From the NCBI GenBank assembly GCA_028023455.1, contig JAQFVV010006271.1, positions 4,926,366 through 4,990,365 on the forward strand: a stretch of 64,000 nucleotides of DNA, written 5' to 3'. Source of the stretch: Epiperipatus broadwayi (taxonomy: Eukaryota > Onychophora > Udeonychophora > Euonychophora > Peripatidae). This document shows, in pieces, positions 61,905 to 64,000 of this stretch. The translations under genes and the position numbers were made by a program. The notes under the pieces are model-generated. The model made no database searches. It worked only from the letters and a program-made list of their open reading frames with translations, and was not told where the DNA came from. Positions within the stretch are counted from its first letter, which is position 1. Every line of letters starts with the position of its first letter.

Positions 61905-62930
61905 TTTACATGAATTTCTTTGTTATTTTATATGGGCCCTCATAGAACAGAAAAAAATTCTTATACTTATTTAAGTCAGGCTCACTGATGGGGTTTCCCC
62001 TCATAAACACAAGATTACATTTCTTAAATTGACATAGTTTATCATAACCGCTTTTTTCTTTGCTTACCTCTTTTCATTAAATTTTCTCTGGTGGGACTCA
62101 CCTCTTCCTCAAGATCAATATCCTTTTAAATTATTGGGAAATTAGTTTTTTTATTCAAAATGCTCACAAATATGAAGATAGCCCATAGACTCATTGGATG
62201 TCTAATGAATCTCTATAGTTCGCATTTACATATACATGGAAAAGCCTGTTAAACTTACTCCTAATTTTTTCACGAATATTTACATTAAAATATGTTAGAG
62301 TCCTTGTTTACCAATTGACTGCTTACATTCTTGTTAGATGAAAAAAGTGTCATGAACCATCAATATAGTCTAAGGTTTTTCTATAAAGTGGAACTGGTGA
62401 ATTTACAACTTGTCAATATTAGTTTTGTCCTCTACTATCCTAATAGCTTTAGCAGCAACATACTTGGAACATACAAATTATGTAACCAGCAGATACTTGA
62501 ATTTCTTATAGAATAGTAAATGCTCATAAAAGTCAATAGTTAGTATGAAGTTTAGCTCTCATAGTGTTTTAGACTGCTAAACTCCATCATATTTTTTCTT
62601 ACAAGGCTTGGAATTTAAATATACTTGAAGTCATTAATATCATAAAAATACCAGAATATTGCTGTGACCAATAGAACAGTTGACAAAGGTTGTCCACAAC
62701 ATTGCATGGGCCTTAATGACCATTTAGACATTGTATATACATGATGGGTTTTTGGCATAGTGGTTGGAGACCATGTATGTTGTAATGATCTTTATCTTGC
62801 AGCACATTGTAATGTAAAATATCATTATCCAACTGATACCTTTCAAATATTTTACTGATTTTGTTCTATGCTTGGTGATCAATTGGAAGCCTTTTTTTTT
62901 GTAAATATAAAATAATATTCATATCATGTG
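61905..62930 (-). pseudogene. Ty3/Gypsy-type integrase relic
   Basis: Minus strand, in order: HYNIHGLQPLCQK and NGH..GPCNVVDNLCQLFYWS (zinc-finger region of an integrase), YDINDFKYI, then LLVT-FVCSKYVAAKAIRIV resembling the core domain's first catalytic region, and KYKNFFLFYEGPYKITKKF, the YEGPYKI box near the C terminus of Gypsy integrases. Stops and frameshifts are numerous, the catalytic Asp residues are not preserved and no LTR was recognised. It is an old fragment. Confidence 0.6.
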
Positions 62931-62978
62931 AATATTTTCTTTGTCTAACATTTAAATTCCTTAGTTTACAAAGATAAA

Positions 62979-64000
62979 ATGAGGACAAGAGCATTTTCTA
63001 CTAAAGAATACTGTAAAATTGACTTTTTAGGACTTGGGAAAAATACTACTGCTTCATCTTTTGACTTTGAAAATAGTAATAAAAACTTGTTGATTGATGA
63101 GAATGTTGTTATTGCTTCATTGGATGTAACAGAAAAGTATTGTTATATTGACAGAATGAATTCCATAAAATAATTGAACATACTTTAAGAAGTAAAGGTA
63201 TTTGTAAATATATGAAAAAAGTTTATTGTTGATTCTTTAACATTTTTAATGATATCACTGTTGTATCTTTTGAAGATCATTATTATAAAATTGTAAAGGT
63301 CAGTCTAAGGATCTTTCTGTAAATACACAAGTTTGCAATTATGTGTTATCTACATATGAGGGTGATATTTTAAACATGTCCACTTTTGGGGGTATTAAAA
63401 TGTACAAAAGATATGCAGATGATGTTTTTGTTTGTGGAAATACTAATACTATAAATTTGCTTGTAGAGAAATTAAATAAGTTAAATGGCTAGAAATGGAC
63501 CATTGAAAAGGAACAGGACAAAAATATTAAATAATTGTATTTAATTTTTACAAACAATAACAGTATATTAAATTATAAATTAATAATCAAGCCACTGCAA
63601 AAAGGGGGTATATAAATTGTAAATCAAAAGTACCAATTATGCATAAGAGGGAAAGTTTTAGATCTTTTTTTATTTTGTAATGATAAATTATGTCCTTACC
63701 AAAGTGTTAAACTGGAAAATATTGAGATATTTGCCAAGGAATTGCTTGATGTTGGTTATAAAATGGAACAAATAAGCAGTACATTAAGTCAATTTAAAAA
63801 AAAGTTATAATGGTTTAAAGAAAATGAAAATGAATAGTAAACAATGGATCTCTATTCCATTTATTTCAAATCCACAAGGGAAATTTTTTAAGGAAATATA
63901 TATAAATATGTTTAATGTTTCATTCTATGTTCCAAACAATATTAATAAATTAGTTAATAATTGTAAAGATGTCAAAACTGTTAAGCAGAAAAGTAATGTC
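62979..64000 (+). pseudogene. PLE RT relic (PLE5), cut by the window end
   Basis: VVIASLDVTEKYCYIDR (motif A-like), VNTQVCNYVLSTYEGDI and KMYKRYADDVFVCGN (motif C), then WTIEKEQDKNIK, NDKLCPYQSVKLENIEIFAK and ELLDVGYKMEQIS, and WISIPFIS-type sequence near 63850. The same series occurs in PLE4 at 10.4-11.0 kb. Frameshifts and stops are frequent. Downstream domains would lie outside the window. Confidence 0.7.

Overview
The window is AT-rich eukaryotic (most likely metazoan) DNA with no convincing host protein-coding gene. The evidence is long (AT)n and (TAA)n microsatellites, several Penelope-like elements (PLEs), degenerate non-LTR retrotransposons, a hAT-type MITE, a Ty3/Gypsy integrase remnant and tRNA-like elements. 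I cannot name the species. Invertebrates rich in PLEs and hammerhead retroelements (cnidarians, molluscs, flatworms, chelicerates) are all possible.

Layout. 2.35-5.69 kb: a young, nearly complete PLE on the minus strand, arranged as a partial tandem (pLTR-like direct repeats), with a reverse transcriptase, a GIY-YIG endonuclease and two consensus hammerhead ribozymes (HHRs). 7.4-9.14 kb: a rearranged RTE-like LINE. 9.15-9.95 kb: non-coding hammerhead repeats (retrozyme family A). 10.2 and 14.0 kb: tRNA-like elements. 10.4-11.0 kb: a PLE RT fragment. 11.05-13.3 kb: a long inverted-repeat element with a decayed coding-like interior. 14.7-17.9 kb: a second LINE relic. 19.9 kb: (TAA)n. 24.8-27.2 and 43.4-46.1 kb: two inverted copies of a roughly 2.5 kb ORF-less dispersed repeat. 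28.65-30.27 kb: a decayed PLE with an HHR remnant and family D repeats. 30.8-33.9 kb: a PLE fragment joined to tandem family A, then family C. 34.5 kb: hAT MITE. 35.2-36.4 kb: family B inverted dimer. 36.7-37.4 and 49.2-49.7 kb: a tandem repeat of about 105 bp. 39.4-40.2 kb: PLE termini and family A, both palindromic. 49.9-50.4 kb: nested inverted repeat. 51.95-53.57 kb: PLE inverted duplication. 53.6-54.8 kb: family E inverted dimer. 57.2-61.7 kb: a long LINE relic whose ORF1 looks like PHD finger, coiled coil and SGNH esterase. 61.9-62.9 kb: Gypsy integrase relic. 63-64 kb: a further PLE RT, cut by the window end.

The most interesting content is self-cleaving RNA. I count about two dozen hammerhead or hammerhead-like motifs in PLEs and in at least five small non-coding repeat families (monomers of about 400-460 bp). 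The intact ones have CUGANGA, a helix II, GAAA and an NUH cleavage site. In almost every family helix III is a short self-complementary sequence. The families recur as tandem monomers and as head-to-head inverted dimers, often next to (TA)n tracts, and some share a non-ribozyme block. They fit the published idea of metazoan retrozymes mobilised by PLE machinery. In the young PLE the ORF stop codon lies inside the ribozyme core, and the two ribozymes bracket the whole ORF. All calls are from reading the sequence; no alignment or search was run.
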